64,000 bases of DNA, taken from positions 310,001-374,000 of the forward strand of contig OZ251222.1 of NCBI GenBank assembly GCA_965240325.2, in the 5' to 3' direction. A model generated the notes under the pieces. It was not told the origin of the DNA. It ran no database searches and worked only from the letters and a program-made list of their open reading frames with translations. The position numbers and the translations under genes are program-made. Source of the stretch: Rebecca billardiae RCC1528 (taxonomy: Eukaryota > Haptophyta). Of this stretch, positions 10,343 through 20,682 are shown one piece after another (positions within the stretch are counted from its first letter, which is position 1; each line of letters opens with the position of its first letter).

Positions 10343-10605
10343 CGCTGTCGCGAGTCGCGACTGAACAGAGTGGCGCGCAAAATCCTGCGAGACTTGCGCT
10401 GGCTCCCGGAGCCGTTGGTCAAGACTGGAGACTGGTCCCGCTGACAACGCGGTCCCGTTCCGGAAGCCCCGTCCACCGTCGGCGAGCACCGCGTACACGT
10501 CCGCCGACGCCTTGCCAACGAAGCCAGAGCGACAGAGACGGCCGAGTCTGCTGAGGGCTTCGCGCGGCTGACTTTCTCGATCGTCTCGTCCCTGGTGCGT
10601 GCGCG
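10343..10605. promoter_or_regulatory. Divergent spacer between glycosyltransferase and phosphatase genes
   Basis: These 263 bp between two opposing start codons must contain both promoters. No defined box is evident by eye. Confidence 0.45.
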
Positions 10606-11298
10606 ATGGGCGTCAACACCTCCAGAGCCGAGGACTCGAGCGCGCAGCCTCGGCTCTTCCCGACCGACCAGCTCGTGGCGGAATTGGACTCGGACAGGGA
10701 GCTGCTCGAGCGGTTCGGCAGCGCCGCGGTGCAGGAGGCCGCCGTCACCTCCTTCCACGAGATTCGACCGCGCCTCTACCTCGGCTCGATCGCCGCGGCG
10801 CTCGACCCGGACGAGGTGCACACGCAGCGGCTGACGCACGTCGTCAACTGCCTGCACGACTCCAACTGCAAGTTTCGAAGCGAGCTCCCGCCACCCGGGG
10901 CGCAGATGCAGTCGGCGGCTCCCGACTACGTGCCTGCGCCTCGGCTCACCTACCTCGCGCTGTGCCTGCAGGATGTGCCGTCGCAGCAGGTGCTGGGACA
11001 GCTGCCAGCGGCAGTTGACTTCATCCGCGATGCGCTCTCTGCAGACCCCTTGCACCGTGTCCTCGTGCACTGCATGGCGGGAGTGAGCCGCAGCGCCACG
11101 GTCGTGGTCGCCTACCTCATGACCGTCGAGGGGCTCAGCGCTGCACGCGCCCTGGCCGAGGTGCAGGCCAAGCGCTGTTGCTGCAACCCGAACAGCGGGT
11201 TCCGCTCGCAGCTCAAACAGTTTGAAGCGAGGTTGCAGCACTCCCGCGCGCAAGCGGGACTGCCTCCACTGCGCCAGCTCGACCATGACGTGGATTGA
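10606..11298 (+). CDS. Dual-specificity protein phosphatase (DUSP)
   Basis: A single-exon protein of 230 residues. The catalytic signature HCMAGVSRS (155-163) gives nucleophile Cys156 and phosphate-binding Arg162. Asp123 in LQDVPSQ is the probable general acid. The preceding region (IRPRLYLGSIAAAL, about 53-66) is the standard DUSP entry strand. The phosphatase domain spans about 48-205. The N-terminus MGVNTS fits an N-myristoylation consensus (Gly2, Ser6), so membrane attachment is plausible. DUSPs remove phosphate from Ser/Thr and Tyr, commonly on MAP kinases, but no kinase-interaction domain is present, so the substrate is unknown. It is small and close to the atypical DUSP group. Confidence 0.92.
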   Translation: MGVNTSRAEDSSAQPRLFPTDQLVAELDSDRELLERFGSAAVQEAAVTSFHEIRPRLYLGSIAAALDPDEVHTQRLTHVVNCLHDSNCKFRSELPPPGAQMQSAAPDYVPAPRLTYLALCLQDVPSQQVLGQLPAAVDFIRDALSADPLHRVLVHCMAGVSRSATVVVAYLMTVEGLSAARALAEVQAKRCCCNPNSGFRSQLKQFEARLQHSRAQAGLPPLRQLDHDVD

Positions 11299-11751
11299 GC
11301 GTCCGCCGCTACTTGCGGCCATTCATCGCGGTACCGTCGTGCTGTAAAATTAAGGACTAAGGAGCAGTAGAAACTACGCAATCAAACCGCCGTAATCCGA
11401 AGGGCGGCAGTGATGATATAATTAATATATATATATATATATATATTTAACGACGTGGCAGCATCGGACAAGCGTCAGGCTCAGAGTGCAACAGACACAT
11501 AGAATGCGTCCGCGCCTTCCGTCCAGGTCAGACATTGCGCCACCCGCAGCCCTGCCCCCCTACGGGAGCGGGGCCGGGATGGAGCACCGCCTCGACCTGG
11601 GGCACGCGGACCGTCGCGGCGGCGACGGCAGATGGCACCGCCGCGGCCGAGCGCCTTCCGGAGCACTTGGATGAGGGTGAGGTCGTAGTCGATGTCGCTG
11701 CCCGCCGACCTAGCGGCGAGTAGCTCCGGCAAGCGGCAGCCGCATATATAT

Positions 11752-11853
<102 letters not shown>

Positions 11854-12083
11854 CTACGACTCAAATGCGCTTATTATATGTATTTATTCACACCTAATTA
11901 ATAAATCTACTTGCTAAGATAGACATATAGTAAATATAGTCGTTACAAAAATCCCCAAATAAAATTCATGCATGATCCTGCGCGCATGCATCATCCTCTT
12001 ATTATTTTATTTATAATATTTGATTTTGCGGAGCACGCGTGCGCCGCCCGTCCCGCCCCCCGCCCGCCCCGGCCCCCCGCCCC

Positions 12084-12162
12084 GGCTTTCGCGGCACGCT
12101 CACGGACCTTTCGGGGGGGGGGCGGCTTTCGCGGCACGCTCATCACGGACCTTTCGGGGGGG
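12084..12162. repeat. Two-copy direct repeat of about 37 bp
   Basis: The block GGCTTTCGCGGCACGCTCA...CGGACCTTTCGGGGG occurs at 12084-12120 and again at 12124-12162. The second copy carries a 3 bp insertion (TCA). Each copy ends in a G homopolymer. Confidence 0.85.
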
Positions 12163-12201
12163 GTGCGCCATAATGTCGATCAAATATGGCACCGCGCATC
12201 G

Positions 12202-14994
12202 TCACTGCTGCTGCGGGTAATATTGTCGGCCGCCGTTAGCGGCGTTCGTGCCTGCGCCGTACGCACCCGGATGCGGGTAGTAGTGATGCTGTCCACACGC
12301 CGGGTGTGGCAGGGGTGGTGTTCCAGCCGCCTGAGGCGGCGCGGGCGCCATGCCCCACGCCTGCTGTCCCGGAGGCGCCGCAAAGCCGCCTTCCGCCGTC
12401 GCCTGCGGCGTCGCCGCGTGCGGCGGACAGTGCGCCCATGCCACGCCCCTCACCGCGTCGCCCGGCGCCACTGCACCGGCGCCGGCCTGCAGCTTCCACT
12501 CCGGCGAGTGAAGCGCTGGCTGCGGGTGTGGCGGGGAAGCGGCGGGCTGGCTCGTCATTGCGTACGGCTGCGGCGGCAGCTGGCCGTGCTGCACGGCGGT
12601 GGCGCTCGGCTGCGCCCCTGGCCGCATGCCTGGCTGCATCGGGCTCGGTGCCACTCCGATGGGCGGGCGGTGCGGCTGCACGTGGCCTGCTGGGGCGAGG
12701 TGAGGGCTGCCCGTGGTCCAAGCGCCGGCGCCCGCAGCGCACGACTGAGGCGGCCGCGCGCTACCCGACCCGCCTGGGCAGGCCCCATGCCCCGGCCAGG
12801 GCCCTGCCGCCGCCGCGGCGCACAGCGGCGGCGGCGGAGCTGCCGCCGCGTGCTGGTGCGCGCACGGCGCGGCGTCGTGCGCTGGACGCGCCGCCTCCAA
12901 GGGTCTGGCCGCTGCCGCCGACGCGGCCAGCGGCTGAGGAGGCTGCGGCACGCGCGGCGTTGGCGTGTACGCCGAGTGCGATGGTGGCTGCTGCGGCTGC
13001 TGCGGCTGCGGCGGCTGCGGCGGCTGCTGCGGCTGCGGCCGCTGCTGCGGCTGCGGCGGCGGCTGCGGCTGCGGCGGCTGCAGCTGCGGCTGCGGCTGCG
13101 GCGGCTGCGGCGGCTGCTGCGGCTGCGGCGGCTGCGGCTGCGGCTGCGGCTGCGGCTGCTGCGGTTGCCGCGGCGGCTGCGGGATTGGCATGCGTGCCGG
13201 CGGCTGCAACGGCTGCGGCGGCTGCGGCGGCGGCGGCTCGACGGGCGGCGCGCCTGCGCCGTTGGCGGCGGGCGCGGCGTCGTGCGCGGCGCTCGCGCTC
13301 GCCCTTGCCGCCGCCTTGGCGGCGCGCTTGGCGGCCGGGCGCGCGTCGGCGCGATCAGCACCGGCGCCCTCCTCAGTGGCGGCCCGCTCGTCGGGGGTAT
13401 CGGCGCGCGCGCGCTTCGCAGCGCCGGCAGCGGGCCTCTGCGCGTCGCGCCCGCCCGGCGCGGGCTCGGGCGGCGCGCGCTCGCCTAGCATCTCCGCGCG
13501 CGCGCGCTCGCACAGCTCGCGCAGCGCGGCGACGCGCTCGCTCGCGCGCTCCTGCAGCTGCGCGCGCGTGAGCTGCACCCGCTGCGCGAGCGCGAGCGCC
13601 AGCACCGTCTCGTGCGCCTCCTCCACGTCGTCGCGCTCCCACTGCTCGCGCAGCTCACGCACCGCGCACGCTTCCGCCTCGTGCAGCCGCGCCATCTCCT
13701 CCTCCTCGCCCCGCAGCGCGAGCAGCAGCTCGTCCTGCCGCACGCGCGCCGCGCGCTCGCGCTCGCGGCGCAAGGCCTCGGCCTGCATCTCACGCTCGCG
13801 CTCAAGCTGCCGGTGCTCGTCCTCCTGCGCGCGCGCGCGCGCGCGCGGGCGGCGGCGGGGGCGGCCGGCGGCAGATCGGCGCGCAGTGGCGCGGGGGCGG
13901 CGCGCGGCGCGTGCATGCGGCGGCGCACGCCCTGCTGCCCCGCTCGCACCCCGCGCCGCTCGCGCGCGGGCGCGCGTGCGTGCGTGGGCGTGCGCGTCCG
14001 CGTGCACCCCGCCTGTGCGCAGCACACACCTGCTGCTCAGCCTGCAGCCGTGACAGCCTCTCAGCTTCGCGTAGCTGCTGCCGCGCGGAGAGACGGTGCG
14101 AAGGGGCGGCGGCGGCGCGCTGGCCCTGCCGCGCGGAGCGCTCGCGCCGCGCCTCGAGCGGCTCGACGTGCTCCTCCACCAGCTCCTCCAGCGCGGCGCA
14201 CAGCCGCCGCTCCTCTGCGTTCCGCCCGCCGAGCGCAGCCGCCGCCTCTCGCCACGCGCGCGAGGAGCGCGCCACCTCCGCCCAGCAGTGCTCGGTCGGC
14301 CTGCCCGCGGCGGGGCCGCGCGCGTACCCCTTGCACGTCTCGCGGAAGAGGAACTCGTCGTCGAAGTGGTAGTACGCGTTCTTATTCGCGTCATAGCCCA
14401 CGGGCTCCGCGCGCTGCGCGCGCGCGCGCACATCAACACGCCAACGTCGCGCTTGCACGTCAAGAGCGCGCGCGGCCGGCTGGCGAGCGCGAGCGCGCGC
14501 GCGCCGGGGCATATGCGCGCCATCGGCGGCGCGCGGGCAGCGCGTACCATCGCACCGGCGTCGCCGTTCAGGTGCCGCAGGTCGTCGACGTTCACCTCGG
14601 GCGCCGCTGCCTCGCACAGCGCGAGCAGGAGCAGCGCGCGCTCGTGCGGCGACAGCTGCGCGTAGCCCCCGGCCGTCACGCGCGCGCGCAGCGCGTCGTC
14701 GAGCACGACGACGCCCGAGCGCACGAGGCCGACGAGCTCGGCGTACCACACGTCCCCCTCCGGGCGCTCCGCCGCGTCCGGCCGCATCAGCCGCCAGTGC
14801 AGGTCGGGCAGCACCGCAGTCGAGTACGGGAACACGAGCGCGCGCTCGAGCTCCTCGCGACGGAGCGAGCCGAGGCGGAAGTACGGGCCGAAGACGCGGA
14901 CGAACTGGTAGCACGCGGCGACCTCCCAGCTCGAGGGGCGCGCCTCGCCGCCGTTGCCCTCGGCGGCAGCGGCGGGCGCCTCCTCGCGCTCCAT
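12202..14994 (-). CDS. DDT-domain chromatin-remodelling-type protein
   Basis: Three exons (14994-14548, 14413-14030, 13824-12202) give 817 residues with phase-0 joins. Near the N-terminus, WEVAACYQFVRVFGPYF followed by ELERALVFP and a Leu-rich helix match a DDT domain (about 22-80), found in ISWI-partner proteins (ACF1/BAZ, CECR2, RSF1). Exon 2 opens with VGYDANKNAYYHFDDEFLFR, which matches the WHIM-type segment 'GxDxxxxxYWxF...LYRE' that follows DDT in these proteins. A long charged coiled coil (about 277-400) then leads into a basic region (KRARAD..., KRAAKAAA) and about 270 residues rich in Pro/Gln. The likely role is a nuclear scaffold recruiting an ISWI ATPase. No bromodomain or PHD finger is visible. 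The upstream extension of this frame overlaps the divergent MSS51-like gene, so the ATG at 14994 is preferred. Confidence 0.72.
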   Translation of the reverse strand: MEREEAPAAAAEGNGGEARPSSWEVAACYQFVRVFGPYFRLGSLRREELERALVFPYSTAVLPDLHWRLMRPDAAERPEGDVWYAELVGLVRSGVVVLDDALRARVTAGGYAQLSPHERALLLLALCEAAAPEVNVDDLRHLNGDAGAMVRAARAPPMARICPGARALALASRPRALLTCKRDVGVLMCARARSARSPWAMTRIRTRTTTSTTSSSSARRARGTRAAPPRAGRPSTAGRRWRAPRARGERRRLRSAGGTQRSGGCAPRWRSWWRSTSSRSRRGASAPRGRASAPPPPLRTVSPRGSSYAKLRGCHGCRLSSRCVLRTGGVHADAHAHARTRARARAARGASGAAGRAPPHARAARRPRATARRSAAGRPRRRPRARARAQEDEHRQLEREREMQAEALRRERERAARVRQDELLLALRGEEEEMARLHEAEACAVRELREQWERDDVEEAHETVLALALAQRVQLTRAQLQERASERVAALRELCERARAEMLGERAPPEPAPGGRDAQRPAAGAAKRARADTPDERAATEEGAGADRADARPAAKRAAKAAARASASAAHDAAPAANGAGAPPVEPPPPQPPQPLQPPARMPIPQPPRQPQQPQPQPQPQPPQPQQPPQPPQPQPQLQPPQPQPPPQPQQRPQPQQPPQPPQPQQPQQPPSHSAYTPTPRVPQPPQPLAASAAAARPLEAARPAHDAAPCAHQHAAAAPPPPLCAAAAAGPWPGHGACPGGSGSARPPQSCAAGAGAWTTGSPHLAPAGHVQPHRPPIGVAPSPMQPGMRPGAQPSATAVQHGQLPPQPYAMTSQPAASPPHPQPALHSPEWKLQAGAGAVAPGDAVRGVAWAHCPPHAATPQATAEGGFAAPPGQQAWGMAPAPPQAAGTPPLPHPACGQHHYYPHPGAYGAGTNAANGGRQYYPQQQ

Positions 14995-15091
14995 GGCGAG
15001 ATTCACGCGGCAGCGCACCGGCAGCCCTTGCCCGTCAGCGCACGGTGGTGCTGGGTGATGAGCGCCGTTGAGGCTGGTGGCAGCCGTCAGC
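14995..15091. promoter_or_regulatory. 97 bp divergent spacer between DDT-domain and MSS51-like genes
   Basis: Only 97 bp separate the two start codons. Either a very short bidirectional promoter is used, or transcription start sites lie inside the neighbouring transcript. Confidence 0.45.
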
Positions 15092-16369
15092 ATGGCGGCG
15101 GTTGCTTCGTCGGAAACGCCTGATGCCTTCGCGCTCGGCACGCCGATCACGCTGCCGGGCGGCGAGTCGGGCGTGGTGAGGCTAGGTGAGGAGGAGTCGG
15201 GTCTCGTGCTCGCCCAGCTCAGGGATGGCACGTCCACGTGGGCCTTCGCCGCCGACTGCCGGCGGCGGCACGTCGCGGCGACGGCGGCTGCGGCGGCTGC
15301 GGCGCCCGCCGGCCATGCGCCGCCAGCCGCGCCCTCACGCAAGGCGCAGCCGCGCCCAAAGGCGGCGCTCGCGGGCGCGTCGTCGGCATCGTCCGCGCCG
15401 CGCCTCGCCGAGCCCGAGGCGGCGCCCGGCCTCTCCGTCGGCACGCTCCGCTGGGCGCCTGATCATCGGTGGCCGCAGCTCGGCGCGCCGGTGTGGAAGG
15501 CGCCGCCGCAGATGCTGGGGAGCGGGTGGCACGCGTACATCGAGGCGCGGCTCGGGCACCGGGCGGACGCGAGCGGTAGGATAAAGATCGATGGATCGCT
15601 CATCGACGGCCTCTCGTACCCGCTCTCGCTCGTGCATGCGCTACGACTGCTCGGCGCGCGCGCGCCGCAGCACGTGCCCGCGCTTGCGGGCGCGCGGCTG
15701 CGCGTCGTGGTGGCAGGCGCGTCCGTCAAGGTGGAGGAGCGGCTGCTGCGCGAGACGGACTACTGGCTGGAGCTGGCGCACCTGCTGCCCGAGGTGGCGC
15801 ACGTCGAGCTCATCCTCGTCGGCCCCGAGGTCTCCGCCGCCGGCGCGGCGGCCGGCGTGCGCGAGCTCGGCGCGCGCGTGTCGGCGCGATGCCACCGCGG
15901 CAGGCTGGGAGACGTGCTCGCGTCGTGCTCGCCCGCCGACACGGTGGTCTTCGGGTGCAACACGGGGTGCGGGAGCGGCATCGGCGAGCTGATGTGGAGC
16001 TGGACGCCCGAGCTGCTGCGCATCGCCGCGGAGGGCTTCCTCGCCGTCTTCACCTGCGCCAACGACTACTCCGACCTGCGCGGCGAGGTCAACCTGCTCA
16101 AGCTGCTCAAGTGCCGCACCGTGCTGCCGCCGCTCAAGAACCCGTTCGAGGCGGCGACCGTCGTGAAGGAGCCGGGCGAGACGCGCGACGAGGACGGCGA
16201 CCTGCGCGTGGAATGGTCGCGCTCGAGCGCGTACGTCTACGCTGTACGCGGCCTGGAGCACGTCGCCGCCGCGCGCGTTGCGGCGAGCGACCCCGCCAAG
16301 CTCGAGCAGGCTGTGCTCGCGCTCGCCGCAAAGCTGCGCCAGACGCAGGTCGTGTCCAAGGTGCCGTAA
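15092..16369 (+). CDS. MSS51-like C-terminal-domain protein
   Basis: A single-exon protein of 425 residues from the ATG at 15092. Residues 1-115 are low-complexity, opening with a short SH3-like beta segment. From about 150, the pattern LSYPLSLVHALRLLG, then LRVVVAGASVKVEE, then WLELAHLLPEVAHVELILVGPE, then WTPELLRIAAEGFLAVFTC matches, as I remember it, the conserved C-terminal region of Mss51 and of MYND-type proteins such as ZMYND15/17. In yeast Mss51 this region accompanies translational activation of mitochondrial COX1. There is no MYND zinc finger here, so only the C-terminal module is shared and the function may differ. The N-terminus is not a convincing mitochondrial presequence. Confidence 0.62.
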   Translation: MAAVASSETPDAFALGTPITLPGGESGVVRLGEEESGLVLAQLRDGTSTWAFAADCRRRHVAATAAAAAAAPAGHAPPAAPSRKAQPRPKAALAGASSASSAPRLAEPEAAPGLSVGTLRWAPDHRWPQLGAPVWKAPPQMLGSGWHAYIEARLGHRADASGRIKIDGSLIDGLSYPLSLVHALRLLGARAPQHVPALAGARLRVVVAGASVKVEERLLRETDYWLELAHLLPEVAHVELILVGPEVSAAGAAAGVRELGARVSARCHRGRLGDVLASCSPADTVVFGCNTGCGSGIGELMWSWTPELLRIAAEGFLAVFTCANDYSDLRGEVNLLKLLKCRTVLPPLKNPFEAATVVKEPGETRDEDGDLRVEWSRSSAYVYAVRGLEHVAAARVAASDPAKLEQAVLALAAKLRQTQVVSKVP

Positions 16370-16658
16370 CGACATTAGCGCAGTCTGATCGCGGTCTGAT
16401 GTTTGATTGAACGCTCGGCGCTGCCATATGATTCAAGGCTGCTCCGCGTGACCGCCTGCCCACCCTGGTAAAGGTAATGGACCCTCATGTTGCTATGTAT
16501 CCGCGGGGCCCGAGTAGTTATCCGATGACGGCCTGACCGTGTGACCGTCTGACGGGGCGTCCTCCAGTCCTCGGAAACGCCTCGCCACACGGCCTGGGCG
16601 CGACATGCTCGTGTGCAGCGCGCCGGCGAGGCGGACGACGCAGCGCGGCCAGTCGCAC

Positions 16659-16913
16659 TCATCTGGCCGCGTCGCGCTCGTTCGCGGCACCGCGGTGAGT
16701 GTGGTGGCGTGCCGTCGCGGCGTAGTCGACGAGCAGCAGCAGGAAGAAGCACCGCCACATCGGGAGGCTCACGTTGAGCCAGCTGTACCAGCGGTATTTC
16801 ACCAGCCGCTCGTGCAGGCTGGAGTGGGAGATCCCGAAGGCGCCAGCGAGCCCGGCGAGGTATCCGAGCGGCTCCAAGTAGGTCTCATGACCCTTCTCCG
16901 CGGGCGCCGCCAT
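16659..16913 (-). CDS. Small predicted two-TM membrane protein
   Basis: An 84-residue frame from the ATG at 16913. Two hydrophobic stretches are visible: PLGYLAGLAGAFGI (about 15-28) and a stronger one around LPMWRCFFLLLLVDYA (about 49-66), separated by a basic, aromatic turn (ERLVKYRWYSWLN). The family is not recognised. The codon AAC before GTGAGC near 16779 could be a 5' splice site, so the true C-terminus may be in another exon that I could not place. It starts 40 bp from the acetoacetyl-CoA synthetase start on the opposite strand. Low gene-level confidence, because it is short and isolated. Confidence 0.45.
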   Translation of the reverse strand: MAAPAEKGHETYLEPLGYLAGLAGAFGISHSSLHERLVKYRWYSWLNVSLPMWRCFFLLLLVDYAATARHHTHRGAANERDAAR

Positions 16914-16953
16914 CGTTTTCGTCCCCGACACAGCCGACACACGTCATTGCCTC

Positions 16954-19444
16954 ATGGTGACGAACTGGGGCGGCGCCAGCAGCGGACGGATGCTCGCTCG
17001 ATGCGCGCGGCTGGCGAGGCCGCGCGCATGCCGGTCGCGCGCCCTCAGCGGCGGCGCCGGCGAGGCGCGCGTGCTGTGGAAGCCGGACACGCGCGCCTCG
17101 GCCGCGTCGAACATGTCGGCGTTCGCGCGCTTCGTCGAGCAGCGCGAGCGCGTCGCCGTGCCGGATTACGACGCGCTGCATGCCTGGTCGGTCGCGGACG
17201 TGGGCAAGTTCTGGGGGGCGCTGTGGGACTTTTGCGACGTGCGCTGCTCGGCGCCGTACACGTCGGTCGTCGATGATCCGCGGCGCATGCCCGGCGCGCG
17301 CTGGTTCGCCGGCGCGCGCCTGAACTTCGCCGAAAATCTGCTGCGGCACGGCTCGCCGGCGGTGCCCGCCAGCCAGCGCGCGCGGCTCGCGTACATCGCG
17401 TACGACGAGACGAGCACGGGCGCGCGCACGTGGACGTACGAGCAGCTCTGGGACGACGTCTCCGACCTCGCCCGCGCGCTGCGCGCCGCGGGCGTCCGCC
17501 CCGGCGACCGCGTCGCGGGCGTGCTGCCGAACACACCCGAGTCCGCCATCGCGATGCTCGCGAGCGTCGCAGTGGGCGCGTCGTGGGCGTCGTGCAGCCC
17601 GGAGTTCGGCGTGGACGCGGTGGTCGACCGGTTGGCGCAGGTGCGCCCGCGCGTGCTCTTCGCCGTCGACACCACCTTCTACCGCGGCAAGCGCATCGCG
17701 CTGCTCGACAAGCTGAAGGGCATCACGGCCAAGCTGGCGGAGGAGGGCACGCCGGTGCCGCTCACCGTGCTGAGTCCTTACACGTGGGCGCACGAGCCGG
17801 CGGCCGAGCTGCCCGCGCTGCCGAGCACGGAGGCGCGGGCGTACCACGAGCTTGTGCGCGAGGCGGCCGCGCAGCCCGACCGGGGCGCGCTCGAGTTCGC
17901 GCAGCGCGCATTCGACGACGAGGTGCGGCCACACGCCCGGCGCGCGCGCGCCGGAGTAGGAGTAGGAGTAGGAGTAGGAGTAGGCATAGGAGTAGGCGCC
18001 GCTCGGAGGGAGGAGCGGGCGCGCGGCACCGCCCCTGGCTCGCCCACGCGCCCACGCGCCGCGCGCGCGCGCTCGGTGCGTTGCGGGCAGGTGTACATCA
18101 TGTTCTCGTCGGGCACGACGGGCAGGCCCAAGTGCATGGCGCAGGGCGCGGGCGTGCTCCTGCAGCACCTGAAGGAGCTCGTGCTGCACACCGACCTGCG
18201 CGCTGACGAGCGCGTCTTCTACTTCTCCACGCTCGCCTGGTGCGCGCACCAGCCGGTCCGGGGCGCGGCGCGCGGGCTGGGAGGAGGGGCGGGGCGGGCG
18301 GCTGGGGCCGGGGACGGGCAGCACGGGCTCGAGCCCGCGCCCGCGCTCCGCGCGCGCGCTCCACGCGCGCCCCGCCCGCCACCGCGCGCGCAGGATGATG
18401 TGGAACTGGTCAACCTCGGCGCTGGCGACGGGCGCGACACTGGTGACGTACGACGGAGACCCGGCGTACCCCACGCCCGATCGGCTGTGGCGGATGGCGG
18501 CGGAGGCGCGGCTGAACGTCTTCGGCACGAGCGCGCGGTACCTCGCGGCGCAGCAGGCGGCGGGCGTCGCGCTGGAGCCGCTCGATCTGCCGCACCTGCG
18601 CGCCATCCTCTCCACCGGCTCGCCCGCGTCAGACGGCGTGTTTGAGTACGCGGCGCGCGCGGGCGGCCGGCCGGGCGGCGTGCAGCTCGCCAGCATCTGC
18701 GGAGGCACCGACCTGAACGGGTGCTTCGCGCTCGGCAACCCGCTCCTGCCGGTGCGCGTGGGCGAGCTGCAGTGCCTCGGCCTCGGGATGGACGTGGCCA
18801 TCTTCGACCACGCGGGCGACGAGCTCCCCGCGGGCACGCGCGGCGAGCTCGTCTGCCGCCAGGCGTTCCCGTCGATGCCGTTGCGCTTCCTCGGCGACGA
18901 CGGCGAGGACTCGCGCTACCGCGCGGCGTACTTCGAGGAGTTCGGGGGGACGGTGTGGTGCCACGGCGACTTCGCCGAGCGGACGCACTCGGGCGGCGTC
19001 ATCGTCCACGGGCGCTCGGACGCGACGCTGAACCCGGGCGGCGTGCGCATCGGCACGGCCGACATCTACCGCGTGCTCGAGGCGCACGTGCGCGCGGTCG
19101 AGGATGCGGTGGTGGTCGGGCAGGACTGCGTGCTGCCGGACGGGACGCCGGATGTGCGCGTGCTCCTCTTCGTCAAGATGCCTGACGGCGGGCGCCTCAC
19201 CGACGCGCTCGAGGCGGAGATCCGAACGGCGATACGCACGCACGCGTCGCCGCGGCACGTGCCCGCGCGCGTGCTCGTTTGCGACGACATCCCGTACACG
19301 ACCAACGGGAAGAAAGTCGAGGTCGCGGTGAAGCGCGCGATCGACGGTCAGGTGATCACCAACCGCGCCGCCCTCGCAAACCCGGAGTCTCTCGCGTTCT
19401 TCGAGGCGTTCGGCGCGGCGGCCCTGGACGGTGGGCCTGATTGA
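16954..19444 (+). CDS. AACS: Acetoacetyl-CoA synthetase
   Basis: Three exons (16954-17922, 18091-18239, 18394-19444) give 722 residues. The enzyme activates acetoacetate to acetoacetyl-CoA using ATP and CoA. The adenylate-forming P-loop is [16 protein letters not shown] (from about 327), followed by [14 protein letters not shown] as in the acetoacetate-specific family. The exon 2/3 join restores WMMWNW, a hallmark of AACS. Downstream, [41 protein letters not shown] and TTNGKKVEV (catalytic Lys) follow in order. The first 35 residues are Arg-rich and lack acids ([18 protein letters not shown]), so mitochondrial import is plausible; a second ATG at 16990 would keep that segment. Intron 1 contains a GGAGTA repeat. 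No fusion or missing motif was noted. Confidence 0.93.
17951..17996 (+). repeat. Hexanucleotide GGAGTA repeat in AACS intron 1
   Basis: About seven copies of GGAGTA, one altered to GGCATA, sit inside the 168 bp intron 17923-18090. Confidence 0.85.
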
Positions 19445-20125
19445 GTTCGATTCGGAACTCGGAACGGATACCTTGCTTTATGAAGAATATTAATATAGCG
19501 CGCCTGAATGGCCCTTAAAAACCGGATAGGAACCGATTGTTCCAGAGTTGTTCAAGACGAGACTTCCGCTTGACCACCTACTAATACCCTCAATCGAAAT
19601 TACTCATCGAACCTCCGCCTGTGGATCCGAAGCCGTTTTTTAATCGGACAGTAGATAATTGCGACTTGGTCAGCGGTTAGCATTTGATAAGTAGCGGTTC
19701 GATACCACGATGAGTTCATATGACCCGCAGGAGAGTTCAACGAGAGTACCCAATTTAAATAGAGCAAAACATCAAAGCACAGCCAATCGCTGGAGCTCTG
19801 CTGGCACCAACCGATGGATGGAACCGATCTACCCGCGCCGAAGCCAAGCCGTAAATCATCTTCACTACAACTTCCGCATCCGCAGTTGCCCAAGCAGCGC
19901 TTCCCGAAGCATCGTATTTTGTGGACTCGGGCAGTGGTCAGTGGCAGCGGCCGCCGCCGCGACTTGCCGCGGCTTGCTCGCCGCACAATAATCCGCCGAG
20001 GCCGAGCCGCCCTCCACTCACAATTGCCAGCTAGCCCCTCCCGGCTCGGGCGGCATCTGGACACACTCAAGAGCCCACCCGACAGCGCTCTTTGGCCCCC
20101 GCGCGCTCGCTCGGGCACGGCCAGA
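19445..20125. other. Intergenic region upstream of the RRM-like gene
   Basis: About 680 bp of mixed composition. The left part (19460-19900) is distinctly less GC-rich than the genes. No tRNA, repeat or convincing exon was seen. It should hold the AACS 3' UTR and the promoter of the next gene. Confidence 0.5.
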
Positions 20126-20642
20126 ATGGCAGCGCGAAGGTCGCGGCTGCTGGTGCTCGGGCTCCCGCCCGACGCCCGCCTCGGCGGCGTCGAAGCCCTG
20201 CTCTTTGAACTCAACGCGCGGCACGTCGTGCGCGTGGACATGCGAGACGGGTTTGCGATGGTCGACCTCGGCGACCCGGAGGATGTGCGGCTGTGCATCG
20301 GTCGGCATAGCGTGATGGGGCGAACCATCATCATCATCGAACCGAGCGACGCCATCGAGCACGAGATCGAGACCACTGGACGCGTGCCTCCCGCACTCGC
20401 GCAGCAGGTCGCGATGCTGCAACCAACGACCGCCATCGCGAGCGAGATGCAGCAGGCGGCCGCGGCGCAGGTGCGCGTGAGTCACCAGCGGGTGGCCTCG
20501 GACTCGCAGCTCTTGCGGATTGGCAACAAGCGCCTCCGCACGGACATGCTTCCGGGCATGCCGCTCGACCCGAATCTGCCCGCGCACGTGCTCGCGCGCG
20601 TGGGTGGCGCGGGCATGTACCCGATGGGCGGCGGCGGCGGCA

Positions 20643-20682
<40 letters not shown>

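Noticed and set aside
14995-15444. Upstream extension of the DDT-protein frame to 15444
   Set aside because: It would overlap antisense with the MSS51-like coding sequence and adds only low-complexity residues; the ATG at 14994 directly precedes the domain.
16779-16913. The small membrane ORF as an Asterix/PAT-complex homologue
   Set aside because: Only a loose resemblance in the hydrophobic-aromatic pattern, and no matching second exon was found.
19690-19712. GGTTCGATACC as a possible tRNA T-arm
   Set aside because: No cloverleaf can be folded; upstream sequence lacks a D-arm motif.
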